In this document: positions 5,623 to 7,181 of the stretch, piece by piece
How the letters are laid out: every line of letters starts with the position of its first letter
Numbering within the stretch: the stretch's first letter is position 1
Assembly: GCA_021731325.1 (NCBI GenBank)
Contig: JAKFXP010000071.1
Coordinates: forward strand, 1 to 7,181
Length of the DNA: 7,181 nucleotides
DNA from: Parcubacteria group bacterium
GTDB taxonomy: Bacteria > Patescibacteriota > Minisyncoccia > Phycocordibacterales > UBA12088
Direction: 5' to 3'
Translations under genes and position numbers: made by a program
Notes under the pieces: generated by a model
Databases searched by the model: none
What the model saw: only the letters and a program-made list of their open reading frames with translations
What the model was told of the DNA's origin: nothing

Positions 5623-5676
5623 TGCGCACCAACACCTGGAAGAAGGTTGAATCTCCCTCCAGGTGTTGGTGACGTA
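5623..5676. repeat. Long perfect inverted repeat in the divergent intergenic region
   Basis: CACCAACACCTGGA (5627-5640) and its exact reverse complement TCCAGGTGTTGGTG (5658-5671) flank a 17-nt loop. With one bulged base (A5672), four more pairs including one G-U extend the stem to 5623-5626 and 5673-5676. Neither side has a T-run, so it is not an intrinsic terminator. It lies between the start of the TspO gene (5566, minus) and the coiled-coil gene (5758, plus). Options are a regulator-binding palindrome, a structured small RNA, or a copy of a dispersed palindromic element. The rest of 5567-5757 holds only the two promoters. Confidence 0.85.
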
Positions 5677-5742
5677 GAGGTACTTAGGGGTGAAATGGGG
5701 ACGTGTTTCCTGTAACATATTTTGCATAGCGTAAGAAGCGTA

Positions 5743-5751
5743 TGCTACACT
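5743..5751 (+). promoter_or_regulatory. Extended -10 box placed for a leaderless coiled-coil transcript
   Basis: TGC-TACACT (5743-5751) ends 6 nt before the ATG at 5758. It is nearly the same string as the box before the GH1 gene (TGC-TACAGT). A weak -35 candidate TTGCAT (5722-5727) stands 18 bp upstream of the hexamer. No Shine-Dalgarno sequence precedes this ATG. Confidence 0.55.
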
Positions 5752-5757
5752 GGACGT

Positions 5758-6294
5758 ATGGACGAGGTAATACTTCAACAGATGCTCGAAAAGCAGAGCG
5801 ACGACCTGCGGGTTATGCTTGCGGTGCAGACTGAGGAAATGAAGCGACACAACGGCATTCTCTTCGAACATTTTGACGATAAGATCAAGGTGGTTACTGA
5901 GGTGGTCGGACTCATGCATGAAAAACTCACCGTGGTAGCCGAAGATGTTGATGAACTCAAGACAAGGATGGGCGGAGTGGAGGATCGTTTGGATAGAGTT
6001 GAACAAAAAGTTGATAATCTAGAACAGAAGGTAGATGATTTAGATAAGAAGGTAGATGATTTAGATAAAAAGGTCGATGATCTAGATAAAAAAGTAGACG
6101 ACCTAGACAAAAAGGTGGACGGTTTAGACAAAAAGGTAGATATCTTAGACGAGAGAGTTAGTAATGTAGAAAAGAAATTAGATTCTGTTGCCGCTGATGT
6201 CGTAGAAATAAAACAAAATCTTACTTCGAAAGTTGATATCGCGTCACACCTCGCCCTTGAACATCGTGTAGAAAAACTAGAAACGATTACGTAG
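5758..6294 (+). CDS. Coiled-coil protein made of tandem heptads
   Basis: The predicted protein has 178 residues, no signal peptide and no membrane segment, so it should be cytoplasmic. Residues 1-60 are mixed helical sequence. From about residue 61 to 145 the chain is one long coiled coil whose core unit is KVDDLDK. Val occupies position a, Leu position d, and Lys/Asp pairs at g and e' can form salt bridges between helices. Residues 147-178 are a less regular helical end. The core repeats are also visible in the DNA as 21-bp units (6007-6153). From about 6001 the codons become A/T-rich (AAA, TTA, GAT) compared with the first half. The protein is most likely a structural or scaffolding homo-oligomer; no family or partner can be named. 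The start is fixed by the -10 box just upstream. Confidence 0.85.
   Translation: MDEVILQQMLEKQSDDLRVMLAVQTEEMKRHNGILFEHFDDKIKVVTEVVGLMHEKLTVVAEDVDELKTRMGGVEDRLDRVEQKVDNLEQKVDDLDKKVDDLDKKVDDLDKKVDDLDKKVDGLDKKVDILDERVSNVEKKLDSVAADVVEIKQNLTSKVDIASHLALEHRVEKLETIT
6007..6153 (+). repeat. Seven tandem 21-bp units encoding heptads
   Basis: Units start at 6007, 6028, 6049, 6070, 6091, 6112 and 6133. They encode KVDNLEQ, four copies of KVDDLDK, KVDGLDK and KVDILDE. The units differ mostly at synonymous third positions (GTA/GTC/GTT/GTG, GAT/GAC, TTA/CTA), so they arose by duplication and have since drifted while the protein repeat was kept. Each unit is a whole number of codons and one coiled-coil heptad, so gain or loss of units would keep both frame and register. 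Confidence 0.9.
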
Positions 6295-6304
6295 CTTGAT
6301 CAAA

Positions 6305-6354
6305 CCCCCTATACAAAAAATACCACGAAATTGTGGTATTTTTTGTATAGGGGG
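6305..6354. terminator. Symmetric bidirectional intrinsic terminator
   Basis: A perfect 22-bp inverted repeat spans 6305-6326 and 6333-6354 with the loop GAAATT. The inner helix ATACCAC/GTGGTAT is followed on either strand by a run of six Ts (6339-6344 on plus; the As at 6315-6320 on minus), and an outer CCCCCTATAC/GTATAGGGGG helix closes the structure. It lies 10 nt after the coiled-coil stop and 13 nt after the convergent pyruvate kinase stop, so one element ends both transcripts. Confidence 0.92.
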
Positions 6355-6367
6355 GTGGGAGATGACA

Positions 6368-7181
6368 CTACACCTTCTCAACGAGCATCATATTGGTTGC
6401 ACCAGGAGCGCCAAAGGGCACCCCCGCACCGAGCACAAACACGTCTCCCTTGTCGGCGATATTACGTTCAGTCAGCACCTTGCGTGCCACTTTCTGTGCA
6501 TCAGCGAGGTGTTTGACTTTGTGTACGAGAATCGGCAAACAACCATATGTTACCAGACTGCGGTTAAAGGTCTCTTTATGGGGAGTAAGTACGAGGATAG
6601 GAACGCGAGGACGGTACCGTGCCACCATACGACCGGTGTACCCACTTTCGCTAAAAGCAACAATGGCCTTTGCGTGAGTTGATGCAGCGGTCTTTGCGAT
6701 TGACTGTGCGACTGCATCATAGGTCGAATGAGGAGTAAAGTCCCACTGATCTTGTCGTTCGATAAAGAAAGGATCGGTCTCGACTTCACGTGCCACTCTT
6801 TTCATCACCATAATAGGACGCTCCGGGTGCAATCCAACCGCAGTTTCGTCCGAGAGCATGACCGCATCGGTACCATCCAAAATCGCATTGGCGATGTCGT
6901 TGACCTCAGCACGGGTAGGGGTTGTCGCAACGCGCATCGAGTCGAGCATTTGAGTCGCGGTAATAACCGGTTTACCAGCCCGATTTGCGGCACGAATAAT
7001 CTGCTTTTGGAGCAACGGCACCTTTTCGGGCGGCATTTCGATTGCGAGATCTCCGCGAGCAACCATAATCACATCAGCTGCCTCAACAATCTCATCGAGG
7101 TTATCGATAGCAAACTTCGTTTCAATTTTTGCCACAATGGTAACCGTCTTGTCTTTGCCCACCAATTTGCGCAAGAGGTGA
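6368..7181 (-). CDS. pyk: Pyruvate kinase, C-terminal part (cut by window edge)
   Basis: About 270 codons are present; the N-terminal part lies beyond position 7181. The enzyme converts phosphoenolpyruvate and ADP to pyruvate and ATP, the last step of glycolysis. The visible part opens with the catalytic strand TIVAKIET, giving the active-site Lys and one metal-binding Glu. VIMVARGDLAIEMP follows with the second metal ligand, Asp; the usual GDLG is GDLA here. Next come GKPVITATQMLDSM with the conserved Thr, then PTRAEVNDIANAILDGTDAVMLSDETA, where SGET is more usual than SDET. The C-terminal domain contains SIAKTAASTHAKAIVAFSESGYTGRMVARYRP and ends with GAPGATNMMLVEKV. All catalytic residues seen are intact. 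The apparent TTG near 7174 is internal, not a start: the frame stays open to the edge. The gene ends 13 nt from the shared terminator. Confidence 0.96.
   Translation of the reverse strand, partial: HLLRKLVGKDKTVTIVAKIETKFAIDNLDEIVEAADVIMVARGDLAIEMPPEKVPLLQKQIIRAANRAGKPVITATQMLDSMRVATTPTRAEVNDIANAILDGTDAVMLSDETAVGLHPERPIMVMKRVAREVETDPFFIERQDQWDFTPHSTYDAVAQSIAKTAASTHAKAIVAFSESGYTGRMVARYRPRVPILVLTPHKETFNRSLVTYGCLPILVHKVKHLADAQKVARKVLTERNIADKGDVFVLGAGVPFGAPGATNMMLVEKV

Noticed and set aside
5623..5676. Inverted repeat as an intrinsic terminator or CRISPR-type repeat
   Set aside because: No T-run on either side, no gene ends next to it, and only one copy is present in the window.
6026..6153. Tandem repeat as a CRISPR array or phage tail-fibre domain
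   Set aside because: The units are contiguous coding heptads without spacers, and no phage structural gene is nearby.
6296..6682. 128-codon plus-strand frame starting at the shared terminator
   Set aside because: It runs straight through the terminator hairpin and is antisense to the conserved C-terminal domain of pyruvate kinase.

Overview
The window reads as a stretch of bacterial chromosome, most likely from a Candidate Phyla Radiation (Patescibacteria) lineage of the Parcubacteria type. This is an inference. It rests on compact gene spacing, a short GH1 enzyme, a TspO protein lacking the usual first helix, an orphan pair of exported proteins with low-complexity tails, and -10 boxes that sit almost on the start codon. 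No rRNA, tRNA, CRISPR array, transposase or phage gene is visible.

Layout. (1) 42-1754: a near-consensus sigma70-type promoter and a hairpin-bearing leader of about 78 nt drive a two-gene operon. The genes encode a secreted protein with a Pro/Thr linker and Gly/Ala-rich tail, and a putative lipoprotein with Gln-rich and His/Pro-rich tracts. A strong intrinsic terminator closes the operon. (2) 1770-5005, plus strand: a cytoplasmic GH1 beta-glycosidase, a ten-helix EamA/DMT transporter, and, 3 nt after the transporter, a membrane-anchored TIM-barrel glycosidase. (3) 5165-5566, minus strand: a short TspO/MBR membrane protein. (4) 5567-5757: a divergent promoter region with a 14-bp perfect inverted repeat. 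(5) 5758-6294, plus strand: a coiled-coil protein built from tandem 21-bp heptad repeats. (6) 6305-6354: a perfectly symmetric terminator between convergent genes. (7) 6368 to the right edge, minus strand: the C-terminal part of pyruvate kinase.

How the parts may work together. The anchored glycosidase could trim glycans outside the membrane, the EamA protein could move a small metabolite, and the GH1 enzyme could cleave short beta-glycosides inside, with pyruvate kinase representing lower glycolysis. Only the transporter-glycosidase pair is tightly linked, so the pathway is a hypothesis.

The best pattern is in the control signals. Four genes with their own promoters (GH1, EamA, TspO, coiled coil) each have a -10-like hexamer ending 6-8 nt before the ATG, which predicts leaderless mRNAs. 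The exported-protein operon instead has a long leader and clear Shine-Dalgarno sites. I see no clear new defence or mobile system. The least explained parts are the exported-protein operon, the inverted repeat at 5623-5676 and the heptad-repeat gene.
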